A DNA stretch of 26,753 nucleotides, taken from positions 1-26,753 of the IMG/VR virus record IMGVR_UViG_3300036770_004388. One strand, given 5' to 3'. This document shows, piece by piece, positions 1-7,720 of the stretch; positions within the stretch are counted from its first letter, which is position 1; each line of letters opens with the position of its first letter. The stretch comes from a virus. A program made the translations under genes and the position numbers. The notes beneath the pieces are model-generated. The model was not told the origin of the DNA, made no database searches, and saw nothing but the letters and a program-made list of their open reading frames with translations.

Positions 1-225
1 GAGAAGTTTGCAGAACTGAAAGACGACCTAGGTGATGGCATTGCTACACCTAAAAAGATCATTAAGAAAGCAAAGCTGGCAGATCATGATGGCAGTGTGA
101 AAACATCATGGGGAGAAACATTGAATTACACATCAGGTGAAGACTATATCGTTATGCATGGCTCCAACGATTACGGTGTAGTAAAGAAAGATATTTTCAA
201 AAAAACTTATAAGGTAAAGGAATAA
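1..225 (+). CDS. 3' end of a PGDYG-like phage protein (partial)
   Basis: The reading frame is open from base 1 to a TAA at 223-225, so only the last 74 codons are here and the start lies outside the window. The translated end reads KTSWGETLNYTSGEDYIVMH, then a G-S-N-D-Y-G-V-V stretch and D-I-F-K-K-T-Y. This order (W-G, DYIV, YGVV, DIF, TY) resembles the small PGDYG-type domain found in many phage and bacterial proteins, whose biochemical role is not settled. It lies directly upstream of the DsbA-like gene with a 2-base gap and is probably co-transcribed with it. The call rests on a short motif pattern only; a longer multidomain protein is possible. Confidence 0.5.
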   Translation, partial: EKFAELKDDLGDGIATPKKIIKKAKLADHDGSVKTSWGETLNYTSGEDYIVMHGSNDYGVVKKDIFKKTYKVKE

Positions 226-227
226 AA

Positions 228-494
228 ATGGCTAAAATGTATGGTCCCGAAGAAAAAGCAAAGTTGGAGCGTTTGATCACTGAAGGTTCAAATGTTCTCC
301 GTGAAGTTGAAGATCTACAAGAAGGTCTCAAAGAAACTGTCAAAGCTGTAGCAGAAGAGCTACAGGTCAAACCTAGCATCATTAACAAAGCGATCAAGAT
401 CGCACACAAAGACAATTGGAAGTCACACGAAGAAGAGTGGGATGAGATTGAGATGATTTTGGGCGTTACTAAACGTTTGCCCGAGAAAGACTAA
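228..494 (+). CDS. dsbA: DsbA-like double-stranded DNA-binding protein (late transcription)
   Basis: 88 residues, highly charged and helical. The C-terminal half contains a KPSIINKAIKIAHKDNW segment followed by acidic helices (EEEWDEIE). This matches the layout of T4 DsbA (89 residues), where a variable helical N-terminus precedes a helix with AxHKDN and an acidic tail. T4 DsbA binds double-stranded DNA near late promoters and helps late transcription. The start is supported by AAGGA at 217-221, six bases before the ATG. The gene abuts the next one (stop TAA 492-494, next ATG 495). Identity is inferred from length, motif and acidic tail; sequence similarity to T4 itself is modest. Confidence 0.65.
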   Translation: MAKMYGPEEKAKLERLITEGSNVLREVEDLQEGLKETVKAVAEELQVKPSIINKAIKIAHKDNWKSHEEEWDEIEMILGVTKRLPEKD

Positions 495-797
495 ATGCAT
501 CAAATATCAAATGCAATCGTTGACATTTATCGCTGGGCAGAAAGAGATTACCGTGAGTGGCCGTTTCGATTTATGGTGGAAGTCTTTGCTTGGGCTATTA
601 GCATTGGCTGTAGCATTACTATGGCTGTCACCGTTCCTACCCCACCCTTACTCGCTCTATATCCTATTTGGATCCTTGGTTGCAGTATGTATGGTTGGGC
701 TGCTTACACTCGTGGGAGCTTTGGTATGCTTGCTAATTATCTCTTACTTGTCACTATCGACACTGTCGGATTGACAAGAATGATCGTAAACCTGTAA
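495..797 (+). CDS. Small multi-pass membrane protein, unknown function
   Basis: 100 residues. After an amphipathic start with RWAERDYREWPFRF come two to three hydrophobic segments (roughly residues 28-46, 50-68 and 77-95), so an inner-membrane protein is likely. Proteins with a similar WPFRF-x-E-x-FAWxxSIxCS pattern occur in aquatic T4-like phages, but I know no assigned function. It begins immediately after the upstream stop, consistent with translational coupling. A second open frame of 87 codons overlaps it at 511-774. I take this one as real because its membrane pattern is coherent and it abuts the upstream gene. Confidence 0.6.
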   Translation: MHQISNAIVDIYRWAERDYREWPFRFMVEVFAWAISIGCSITMAVTVPTPPLLALYPIWILGCSMYGWAAYTRGSFGMLANYLLLVTIDTVGLTRMIVNL

Positions 798-805
798 AGA
801 AAATT

Positions 806-1159
806 ATGGAATTTTTTGGTTATCACTTGATGTTAGATTGTTCTGGATGTGAAAAAATTGACGATAGAGAAAATATCTACAATTTTATAAAAGAACTGGT
901 TCCTAGAATTGACATGATAGCCCACGGAGAGCCTATTATAGAATATCTGTTACCAGGAGATCCAAAACAGGGTTATAGCTTAATGCAGTTGATAACAACC
1001 AGTAACATTTCAGGGCATTTTATGGAATTGAACGGAACTGCATACTTTGATATTTTTAGCTGTAAAGATTTCGATCTACAGCTAGCACAAGACATTGTAA
1101 AAAAATATTTCAATCCAAAAAAAACAAGAATTAATTTTATCACAAGGCATGCAGATTGA
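806..1159 (+). CDS. speD: SpeD-like pyruvoyl-dependent decarboxylase (S-adenosylmethionine decarboxylase family)
   Basis: 117 residues, close to the 120-130 of class 1b SpeD proenzymes. The family self-cleaves at a Ser to make a pyruvoyl cofactor; in Thermotoga the key residues are S63, H68 and C83. Here T-S-N-I-S-G-H puts Ser66 five residues before His71, and DIFSCKDFD puts Cys86 twenty residues after Ser66, the same spacing. The Glu before the Ser is Thr65 and the His after it is Asn67, which is unusual. Canonical enzymes decarboxylate AdoMet for spermidine synthesis, but homologues that act on ornithine or arginine are known, so the substrate is open. It overlaps the DUF3445 gene by 11 bases. 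The local DNA is more AT-rich than the polymerase gene. Confidence 0.75.
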   Translation: MEFFGYHLMLDCSGCEKIDDRENIYNFIKELVPRIDMIAHGEPIIEYLLPGDPKQGYSLMQLITTSNISGHFMELNGTAYFDIFSCKDFDLQLAQDIVKKYFNPKKTRINFITRHAD

Positions 1160-1868
1160 TTTTGTAAAAATTCCGTATTCTACTGCGCCCTTTATGGTAA
1201 GGAATACCGAAAGAGCTTTTTCAAAGAATGTCGACTCTGCTTTGCTAGAAAAAAAACGTAGAGAGGTCAAATTGTATGGAAATGATTTGTATGGACAATA
1301 TGATGGATCCTCTACTACAATAAGAAACTGTGCGAATCTGTGTGGTCACGATACTGATAATATTTTAGATCTAGCAATGAAGTTGGAAGAAGATATTGCA
1401 ATCATGCATAAAGGAGTATTGATCGCGATATGCTTCTGTTTTCCTAGCGGGTTCGTACCAAGTGAACGTGTCGGATTAAATCTCGATCAAGTCCATGCAC
1501 CTGTTGCTGATGGTGATCTTTTGCGCAGAGCTAGCCCGAGAATTGCCCGCGTGATGTGTGAACAAGAAAGTTTTAAACGTAACGTATGGACTATAACAGT
1601 AAACCCGGACCTAAGCAATCATCCAAAAAACGTTAAAAACATAATCCCTAAAATTTTAGACGACCTTTATTTTAGAACAGAATATCAAACAACATTAAAA
1701 GTTGATCAAGATACTAGTTTGTTTTTTGTCAAAGTAAATGTTGTACCACTAAAAGACGTTTATTCACAAAAAATCTTAGAAAGCATTAATTCCATGAGTC
1801 AGGCCGTTTTAGAATATAAAAATTTGACTTTGATAAAAAATCTGCTAAACTCTATTAATGATAAGTAG
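1149..1868 (+). CDS. DUF3445 / haem-dependent oxidative N-demethylase-like protein
   Basis: 239 residues. The pattern matches the DUF3445 family (alpha subunit of haem-dependent oxidative N-demethylase): an EED segment (KLEEDIAIM), then CFCFPSGFVPSERVGLNLDQ followed by a V-H-x-P-V element, a W-T-I strand, and near the end RTEYQTTLKV followed by a beta segment ending VVPL. In the family the last element reads R-x-E-R-Q-T-L-x-R-L-P and belongs to the haem and substrate site; here the second Arg is Tyr. The enzyme type removes methyl groups from amines such as dimethylamine. The 11-base overlap with the SpeD-like gene suggests coupled expression and a shared amine theme. The family call is fairly firm; the substrate is unknown. 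Confidence 0.68.
   Translation: MQIDFVKIPYSTAPFMVRNTERAFSKNVDSALLEKKRREVKLYGNDLYGQYDGSSTTIRNCANLCGHDTDNILDLAMKLEEDIAIMHKGVLIAICFCFPSGFVPSERVGLNLDQVHAPVADGDLLRRASPRIARVMCEQESFKRNVWTITVNPDLSNHPKNVKNIIPKILDDLYFRTEYQTTLKVDQDTSLFFVKVNVVPLKDVYSQKILESINSMSQAVLEYKNLTLIKNLLNSINDK
1824..1851 (+). promoter_or_regulatory. Candidate sigma70-type promoter for the DNA polymerase gene
   Basis: TTGACT at 1824-1829 and TAAACT at 1846-1851 are separated by 16 bases, and TG at 1843-1844 precedes the -10 as in extended -10 promoters. Transcription would start near 1858, at the very end of the DUF3445 gene, giving a leader of about 85 bases before gp43. The -10 matches only four of six consensus bases, so this is a candidate. 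Confidence 0.35.
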
Positions 1869-1912
1869 TATTGTACATGGTAGGCTGGGCCATAAACTGC
1901 ACATTAGGTATT

Positions 1913-1937
1913 TGTGAGCCGTAAATCACATATGGAG
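1913..1937 (+). promoter_or_regulatory. Candidate gp43 translational operator: 5-bp hairpin with 8-base loop next to the Shine-Dalgarno
   Basis: TGTGA at 1913-1917 pairs perfectly with TCACA at 1926-1930 around the 8-base loop GCCGTAAA. The GGAG ribosome site follows at 1934-1937 and the ATG at 1942. In T4, gp43 represses its own translation by binding a hairpin with an 8-base loop beside its ribosome site. The layout here is the same although the loop sequence is different. A 5-bp stem alone can occur by chance, so position is the main support. Confidence 0.45.
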
Positions 1938-1941
1938 AATT

Positions 1942-4611
1942 ATGAGTTACGTTGACGCTTTTTATGACCGAGAGCAGGATCAAATCCTTGTCGTTGAAAG
2001 AGATGATAAAGGTCGTAGACACTACAAAGAGTATTCTGCACGACATATTTTTTATCACAAAGATGTCAAAGGCAAATATACATCAATTTTCGGCGAATCT
2101 TTAAACAGAGTCAGCTGTAAAAACATTAAAGAGCTTAGAAAAGAACTTGCGATTCACAGCAACAAGCAGCTATATGAAAGCGACATAAATCCAATCTATC
2201 GATGTTTAGAAGACCACTATCTTAATGTCGATGCTCCAAAATTAAACGTAGCATTTTTCGACATCGAGGTTGACTTTGATCCGGAACGCGGTTACGCCAG
2301 CCCAGATGATGCATTTATGCCGATTACTGCAATCGCAGTTCATCTTCAATGGCTAGATACGTTAATATGTCTTGCTATCCCCCCAAAAACTCTTAGTATG
2401 CAGGAAGCTAAAAAATCAGTAGAAGAGTTTCCTAATACAATGTTGTTTGACAATGAAGCAGATATGCTAGATGCATTTCTAGATCTAATAGAGGATGCAG
2501 ATGTTCTGAGTGGGTGGAACAGCGAAGGTTTTGATATTCCCTATACCGTTAATCGTGTTATCAAAGTACTCAGCAAAGAAGATACAAGAAGATTCTGCCT
2601 GTGGAATCAATTTCCTAAAAAGCGTGAATATGAAAAATATGGTAAAACCGCTGTCACATATGATCTTATTGGACGAGTGCATTTAGACAGTCTAGAACTT
2701 TATAGGAAATATACCTATGAAGAGCGACACACTTACCGACTAGATGCTATCGGTGAAATGGAGATCGGTGAGAACAAGACAGTTTATGAAGGCACCTTAG
2801 ATCAGCTTTATAACAACGACTTCCGTAAGTTCATTGAATATAATAGACAAGACTGTGCGCTGTTAGATAAACTAGATAAGAAACTACAGTTCCTTGACCT
2901 GGCTAACAAGATCGCACACGAAAACACAGTTCTACTACAGACTACTATGGGTGCTGTAGCCGTTACCGAGCAGGCTATTATCAACGAAGCTCATCGTAGA
3001 GGATTTATCGTTCCTAATCGCAAAAAAATGGATGAGCATGGAGATACGCAGGCAGCAGGTGCCTATGTTGCCTATCCTAAAAAAGGCATACACGAATGGA
3101 TCGGTTCTTTGGACATCAACTCATTGTATCCCTCAGCGATTCGTGCCTTAAACATGGGGCCAGAAACCATTGTCGGACAGTTACGACAGGATGGGACTAA
3201 AGATTATATCGCCGCGGAAATGGGCAAGGGTAAAAGTTTTGCCGCGGCATGGGAAGGTATTTTCGGTTCGTTAGAATATACCGCAGTGATGAACAGAGAA
3301 GTTGGTAGAGAAATTATTATCGACTGGGAAGGCGGCGGCAGCGATACATTGTCTGCTGCACAAATCTATGATTTAATCTTCGAAAATAACCAACCATGGA
3401 TGCTCTCAGCAAACGGTACTATCTTTACCTACGAAAAAGAAGGTATCATCCCTGGCTTGCTGAAACGCTGGTATGCTGAACGTAAAGAGATGCAGGCCAA
3501 ACTCAGAGAATGTATCCAGGCCGGCAACAAGATCGAAGAGGATTACTGGGATAAACGTCAATTAGTTAAAAAGATTAATTTAAACAGTCTGTACGGTGCT
3601 ATCCTTAATCCAGGCTGTCGTTTCTTCGATAACAGGATCGGACAGTCAACTACACTCACTGGTCGAGCAATCGCTAGACATATGGCATCAAAAGTCAATG
3701 AAATCATTACCGGAGAATACGATCACATTGGTAAAGCAGTGATCTACGGTGATACTGATAGTTGTTATTTTTCAGCCTATTCAACTCTGAAAAAAGACAT
3801 AGACCGAGGTACCCTACCTTGGACGAGAGAGTCAGTTATAGAACTTTATGATACTATAGGAGAAGAAGTAAATGGTACGTTTGTTAAATTCATGTCAGAT
3901 GCCTTCCACTGCCCAAAAACTCGAGGAGAGGTCATCAAAGCAGGTCGCGAGATTGTTTCTTCCAAAGGACTTTTCATCACCAAAAAACGATACGCAGTGC
4001 TATACTATGACAAAGAAGGAAAGCGAGCAGACATCGAAGGAAAGCCAGGAAAAATCAAAGCAATGGGCTTGGATCTTAAAAGATCCGACACTCCTGTAGT
4101 AATCCAAGACTTTTTATCAGAAGTGTTAACAAAAGTCTTAACAGGTGTAGATAGAGAAGACATACTTGCATATATAACTGATTTCCGCACCGAGTTTAAA
4201 ACTAGGCCTGGTTGGGAGAAAGGTTCGCCTAAACGTGCTAACAACATCACTGAATACGCTGCAAAAGAGAAAAAAGCGGGTAAGACTAATATGCCCGGGC
4301 ATGTAAGGGCAAGTCTTAATTGGAACACGCTGAAACGTATGTTCGACGACAAATACTCAATGCAGATCACAGATGGTGCCAAAGTCATAGTCTGCAAACT
4401 CAAAGATAATCCTATGGGCTATACATCAGTGGCCTACCCTGTAGATGAACTGAGATTACCTCAATGGTTCAAAGACTTACCTTTCGACGATGCTACTATG
4501 GAAACCACAGTCATCGACGAAAAACTAGAAAATTTGATCGGTGTTCTAGAATGGGACATCAGTCAGACTAGGAGCGACAATAATTTTGCAAAATTATTTG
4601 ATTTTGAATAA
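1942..4611 (+). CDS. 43: T4-like family B DNA polymerase (gp43)
   Basis: 889 residues against 898 in T4 gp43, so full length. The exonuclease domain has Exo I FFDIEVDF (D107, E109), Exo II GWNSEGFDIPY and Exo III YNRQDCALLD. The polymerase domain has motif A SLDINSLYPS (D391), motif B K-K-I-N-L-NSLYG (residues 543-552) and motif C YGDTDS (D604, D606), followed by a KKRYAVLYYD element. The C-terminus NNFAKLFDFE is a plausible clamp-binding peptide. It copies phage DNA with proofreading and works with the clamp encoded next. The start follows GGAG at 1934-1937, with a possible autoregulatory hairpin just upstream. All catalytic acids are present. Confidence 0.98.
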   Translation: MSYVDAFYDREQDQILVVERDDKGRRHYKEYSARHIFYHKDVKGKYTSIFGESLNRVSCKNIKELRKELAIHSNKQLYESDINPIYRCLEDHYLNVDAPKLNVAFFDIEVDFDPERGYASPDDAFMPITAIAVHLQWLDTLICLAIPPKTLSMQEAKKSVEEFPNTMLFDNEADMLDAFLDLIEDADVLSGWNSEGFDIPYTVNRVIKVLSKEDTRRFCLWNQFPKKREYEKYGKTAVTYDLIGRVHLDSLELYRKYTYEERHTYRLDAIGEMEIGENKTVYEGTLDQLYNNDFRKFIEYNRQDCALLDKLDKKLQFLDLANKIAHENTVLLQTTMGAVAVTEQAIINEAHRRGFIVPNRKKMDEHGDTQAAGAYVAYPKKGIHEWIGSLDINSLYPSAIRALNMGPETIVGQLRQDGTKDYIAAEMGKGKSFAAAWEGIFGSLEYTAVMNREVGREIIIDWEGGGSDTLSAAQIYDLIFENNQPWMLSANGTIFTYEKEGIIPGLLKRWYAERKEMQAKLRECIQAGNKIEEDYWDKRQLVKKINLNSLYGAILNPGCRFFDNRIGQSTTLTGRAIARHMASKVNEIITGEYDHIGKAVIYGDTDSCYFSAYSTLKKDIDRGTLPWTRESVIELYDTIGEEVNGTFVKFMSDAFHCPKTRGEVIKAGREIVSSKGLFITKKRYAVLYYDKEGKRADIEGKPGKIKAMGLDLKRSDTPVVIQDFLSEVLTKVLTGVDREDILAYITDFRTEFKTRPGWEKGSPKRANNITEYAAKEKKAGKTNMPGHVRASLNWNTLKRMFDDKYSMQITDGAKVIVCKLKDNPMGYTSVAYPVDELRLPQWFKDLPFDDATMETTVIDEKLENLIGVLEWDISQTRSDNNFAKLFDFE

Positions 4612-4619
4612 TTTCACAG

Positions 4620-4648
4620 TTGATTTTTATTCTAGATCTAAATATAAT
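4620..4648 (+). promoter_or_regulatory. Sigma70-type promoter upstream of the sliding clamp gene
   Basis: TTGATT at 4620-4625 and a perfect TATAAT at 4643-4648 are separated by exactly 17 bases, in the 63-base gap between gp43 and gp45. The start would fall near 4655, shortly before the ribosome site AAAGGA and the ATG at 4675. I see no MotA-box-like sequence in the usual T4 middle-promoter position. Confidence 0.6.
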
Positions 4649-4674
4649 CTTAATATACTTCTAAAGGAAATAAA

Positions 4675-5412
4675 ATGAAAGATATTCTCCAAGACATTGT
4701 GTCTCATACACAAAACTTAGGCTTTTTAACTACAGTAAAAATTACAGGCGCAGAAGATAAAACAGAAATGTTTAGCATGGCCGACGACCGATCGGTTATT
4801 ATGACAGCTGAAACTTCTGCACCCTATCCAGATATGATCGGTACTTTCGGTATGCCGCAACTACAAAAATTGAAATACCTGCTCGATGGGGCAGAGTACA
4901 AAGAAGATGCCAAGATCACTATTACGAATGCAGAAAGAAATGGAGAAACCATTCCGGTCGGTATCCACTTCGAAAACAAAGACGGCGACTTTAAAAACGA
5001 TTATCGTTTTATGAATCAGGAAATCATTAACGAAAAGATGAAGACTGTGAAATTCCGTGGCGTCAAGTGGGATGTAGAAATTGAGCCTACTGTATCGGCG
5101 GTACAGCGTTTCAACTTCCAAGCAGGTGCTAACAACGAACATCCCACTTTCCTCGCTCGCACAGAAGCAGATAATCTTAAATTCATCTTCGGTGATGCTT
5201 CAACGCACGGTGGAGAGTTCGTGTTCGCTATGGGAGTGGAAGGCAAACTACAACGTGGCTGGACTTGGCCAGTGCTGCCGATACTAAGTATCCTTAAGAT
5301 TGCTGATGTCAATAACACCAAGATGGCGCTCAGCGATGAAGGTGCTATCCAAATCACTCTAGACAGCGGACTGGCTACTTACAAGTACATCATTCCAGCA
5401 CAAGCAGCATGA
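4675..5412 (+). CDS. 45: Sliding clamp, DNA polymerase processivity factor (gp45-like)
   Basis: 245 residues, slightly longer than T4 gp45 (228). It follows gp43, as in many T4-like phages. The protein is rich in beta strands. Its last 60 residues include GKLQRGWTWPVLPILSILKI and a terminal LATYKYIIPA strand, typical of the second clamp domain, and FGMPQLQKLKYLLDG resembles the helix of the first domain. Three copies would form a ring around DNA that holds the polymerase and, in T4, also activates late transcription. A strong ribosome site (AAAGGA) and its own sigma70-type promoter suggest abundant early expression. It overlaps the next gene by 4 bases. Confidence 0.9.
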   Translation: MKDILQDIVSHTQNLGFLTTVKITGAEDKTEMFSMADDRSVIMTAETSAPYPDMIGTFGMPQLQKLKYLLDGAEYKEDAKITITNAERNGETIPVGIHFENKDGDFKNDYRFMNQEIINEKMKTVKFRGVKWDVEIEPTVSAVQRFNFQAGANNEHPTFLARTEADNLKFIFGDASTHGGEFVFAMGVEGKLQRGWTWPVLPILSILKIADVNNTKMALSDEGAIQITLDSGLATYKYIIPAQAA

Positions 5413-5651
5413 CCAAAGATTGGAGAGACGCTGATCACGGCGTATCCTACTATTATCTCAAAGATACTGGTAGGATTGTAGGACAGGTGTGGAACATGGC
5501 ACATACCAATATCTATGGAGCCAAAGCCACCAGCGAAGCAAACGAAGAACGAATACTAGGCCACTATATCACATCCGACCATGCTAAAAAGGCTGTAGAA
5601 AATTTTTGGAACATCCAAGAGAGAACACTAGACTATGAAACAACCAGTTGA
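5409..5651 (+). CDS. Conserved small phage protein, unknown function
   Basis: 80 residues with a WNMAHTNIYGAKA segment and a C-terminal helix (HAKKAVENFWNIQERTLDY). No catalytic motif, signal peptide or membrane segment is visible. Similar short proteins occur near replication genes in aquatic T4-like phages, but I know no role. It starts inside the stop of gp45 (ATGA overlap) and overlaps the start of dpdA by 17 bases, so it is translated from the same message as both. Confidence 0.65.
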   Translation: MTKDWRDADHGVSYYYLKDTGRIVGQVWNMAHTNIYGAKATSEANEERILGHYITSDHAKKAVENFWNIQERTLDYETTS

Positions 5652-7176
5652 TCTAACACCCTTACAGAAGGACTACGCGGTATATCTGCCAGCGATCAGT
5701 GCTTTCTATTCTGATTATGTGGCCAAACAGCGCAAGTCAGAGTTCATCCCAAAGGAACGTATTCCGCGGGGATTCGATCGCGGTGTAGAAGGAATGAACT
5801 TCCTCAATCCAGAACAGGGCTATTTCTACTACAAATATGGCTTGTTTTCCGCTGGACACGCACAGCTAGACCTCAACAAGACCATGGATCAAGATGCTAT
5901 GATTCAGCAACGTGATCGCAACCAGAGCTTGATCCTGGGCGATTCGGGTGGTTATCAGGTTGGTAAAGGTGTGCTAAAGTTCGATTGGCTGGATTTCGAA
6001 GGAAAGAGTGCGAACAAGACCCGAGACGATATCCTCAACTGGTTAGAGCTAACTGCAGACTGGTCAATGCTGCTAGACGTTCCTACGTGGGCCTGCGACC
6101 ACATACATAGCCCTAAAACCGGCCTAAAATCTTTCGATGACTGTTTAGAAAAAACTCGCTTTAATAACGAATATTTCTTAAATAATAGAGTAGGTGCTAC
6201 TAAATTCTTGAACGTTTTGCAGGGCAGTAATTGGGAAAACGCTGAGAAATGGTATCAAGGTGTCAAAGAGTACTCGGATCCCACAGCATGGGGGGACAAA
6301 GCCTGTGAAGGTTGGGCCATGGGTGGTGCTAATATGTGCAAGATGCCAATTACCCTGCGTAGACTGATTACTCTGCGTTTTGATGGCTTGTTGAACGATA
6401 AGAATTGGATGCACTTCCTAGGTACCGCACAATTAGATTGGAGTTGTTATCTAACCAGTATTCAACGACAGATTAGGAAACATATCAATGAGAATTTCAC
6501 CATCAGTTTTGACTGCGCAAGTCCTTTCATCGCTACCGCCCACGGGCTTGTCTATACTAACGCCCAACACACCAATAAGCGATTTTCAGTTATCATGGAC
6601 AAGGCCCCGGATAATAAGATGCTTGCCAGACGGCACGATATTCCTTTCCCATTCGAGAGCGAGATTGGACGACGCCTCAGCATCGCTGACATCTGCCATT
6701 ACGCACCAGGAATGCTGAACAAGATAGGCAAAGAAGGTAAGACATCGTGGGATAGTTTTGGTTACGCATTGATGATGGCACATAATGTCTATTGCCATAT
6801 TGTAGCTGTACAGAGAGCTAACAATCTAATGGATATTGAACGTGCATCCTATAAGCCTAACTGGCGTCAATGGAACAAAAAGAAAGATGCAGATAAAAGC
6901 GACGAATATAGTGAATGGGTACCTCGCAACATTCTGTACTTTGATCGTTTCGTAGAAGAATTGTTTGATCTCAAGACCAAAGACGAAGCGTTTGAAATGA
7001 TCGCCGAAGCAGAACGTCTTGGATTCTTACAAAACTTAGAAGGTGCTCGACTACGTGGCGGAGTCACTAACATCGTTGATAGTCTGTTCTCAGAAGTCGA
7101 TGAAGAAGGTGCAGAAGTCGCTCCTTGGGCCGATGACAGAGAAGATGAGGAATTAGATAAACTTAAAGCTGAATAA
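5635..7176 (+). CDS. dpdA: DpdA-like DNA-guanine transglycosylase (7-deazaguanine insertion into DNA)
   Basis: 513 residues. It resembles the tRNA-guanine transglycosylase fold in its DNA-acting DpdA branch. Residues 99-110 (LILGDSGGYQVG, D103) match the substrate-binding DSGGxQ of the family, residues 147-151 (LDVPT) follow the DpdA pattern, and ISFDCASPF puts the expected nucleophile at D293. I see no CXCXXC zinc motif after it, which fits a DNA-type rather than a tRNA-type enzyme. The reaction would exchange guanine in DNA for a 7-deazaguanine such as preQ0. FolE, QueE and a QueD-like protein lie downstream, giving strong context support. The C-terminal 30 residues are very acidic. Confidence 0.85.
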   Translation: MKQPVDLTPLQKDYAVYLPAISAFYSDYVAKQRKSEFIPKERIPRGFDRGVEGMNFLNPEQGYFYYKYGLFSAGHAQLDLNKTMDQDAMIQQRDRNQSLILGDSGGYQVGKGVLKFDWLDFEGKSANKTRDDILNWLELTADWSMLLDVPTWACDHIHSPKTGLKSFDDCLEKTRFNNEYFLNNRVGATKFLNVLQGSNWENAEKWYQGVKEYSDPTAWGDKACEGWAMGGANMCKMPITLRRLITLRFDGLLNDKNWMHFLGTAQLDWSCYLTSIQRQIRKHINENFTISFDCASPFIATAHGLVYTNAQHTNKRFSVIMDKAPDNKMLARRHDIPFPFESEIGRRLSIADICHYAPGMLNKIGKEGKTSWDSFGYALMMAHNVYCHIVAVQRANNLMDIERASYKPNWRQWNKKKDADKSDEYSEWVPRNILYFDRFVEELFDLKTKDEAFEMIAEAERLGFLQNLEGARLRGGVTNIVDSLFSEVDEEGAEVAPWADDREDEELDKLKAE

Positions 7177-7186
7177 GGAGATCATT

Positions 7187-7396
7187 ATGTACGAAACCCG
7201 AATTAAGCATCTTGAAGAAGCACATCGTATCATTAACAAACAAATTGACGGTTTGGAAAAAACCGGAAATTTTTCAGACGATTATCTTTCCAGTTTGAAG
7301 AAACAAAGGTTGACATATAAAGACGAAATTGCTAAACTAAAGCGACTGCAATGGGAACATGATCACGAAACGGTAGATTGGGATGACGACAGATAA
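7187..7396 (+). CDS. DUF465/YdcH-like small coiled-coil protein
   Basis: 69 residues, almost wholly helical. The order IKHLEEAHRIINKQIDGLEK, a short turn with FSDDYLSSLKKQRL and then KDEIAKLKR fits the DUF465 (YdcH) family, in which two helices form a hairpin. No enzymatic role is known; such proteins are widespread in proteobacteria and some phages. An ideal AAGGAG lies just before the ATG at 7187. The acidic tail VDWDDDR overlaps the next gene by 14 bases. Confidence 0.7.
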   Translation: MYETRIKHLEEAHRIINKQIDGLEKTGNFSDDYLSSLKKQRLTYKDEIAKLKRLQWEHDHETVDWDDDR

Positions 7397-7589
7397 AATT
7401 ATTCTTAACAGAAACGATCTAGCAAAGATTCAACAACTGCTTGAAAAATTTCCGGATACTGATTTCTTTTCTCTCGTACAAGAAAGCGGTTCCGGAATTG
7501 GTAGCGTTCTGACAATATCGTTTAACTATTCCGTCGATGATATCAGAGGAACATTTACAACTGAAATAAACGGTGTAGAGGACTGGTAA
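7383..7589 (+). CDS. Small protein of unknown function
   Basis: 68 residues, beginning with a helical LNRNDLAKIQQLLEKFPDTD region and continuing with predicted beta strands (SVLTISFNYS, GTFTTEING). I do not recognise the family. The alternation of one helix and a small sheet suggests a compact soluble domain. It overlaps both neighbours (14 bases upstream, and a TAATG junction downstream), which supports it being translated in this operon. Confidence 0.6.
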   Translation: MTTDKIILNRNDLAKIQQLLEKFPDTDFFSLVQESGSGIGSVLTISFNYSVDDIRGTFTTEINGVEDW

Positions 7590-7720
7590 TGAACTGTATA
7601 AACTTGCCCGATCCAACATTGGTAAACTATCTAGAAGCAGTTAATCTCTATCTAGAATGGAACCGTGCTTGGGTCGATTTCTATCTTAACTTTTACAAAA
7701 TTTATCTACCAAAGCAATGA
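7589..7720 (+). CDS. 43-residue small protein in an overlapping gene chain
   Basis: A short frame starts at ATG 7589-7591 inside the upstream stop (TAATG) and ends at TGA 7718-7720, overlapping the next ATG at 7717 (ATGA). The 43-residue product begins MNCINLPDPTLVNYLEAVNL and has an aromatic-rich amphipathic end (YLEWNRAWVDFYLNFYKIYL). It would otherwise leave a 127-base gap in an operon that has almost none, and both ends couple to neighbours. Function unknown; the aromatic helix could sit on a membrane or a partner protein. Confidence 0.6.
   Translation: MNCINLPDPTLVNYLEAVNLYLEWNRAWVDFYLNFYKIYLPKQ

Noticed and set aside
511-774. An 87-codon hydrophobic frame on the plus strand inside the membrane-protein gene
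   Set aside because: It overlaps the frame 495-797 almost completely; the latter abuts the upstream stop and has a fuller membrane pattern. Hydrophobic frames commonly shadow one another.
4005-4403. A 132-codon minus-strand frame within gp43
   Set aside because: It lies wholly opposite the conserved polymerase gene, has no ribosome site or motif, and is a by-product of codon use.
5635-7176. A tRNA-acting queuine transglycosylase (Tgt)
   Set aside because: The DSGG and nucleophile regions are shared, but no CXCXXC zinc motif is visible and the length and neighbours fit DpdA better.
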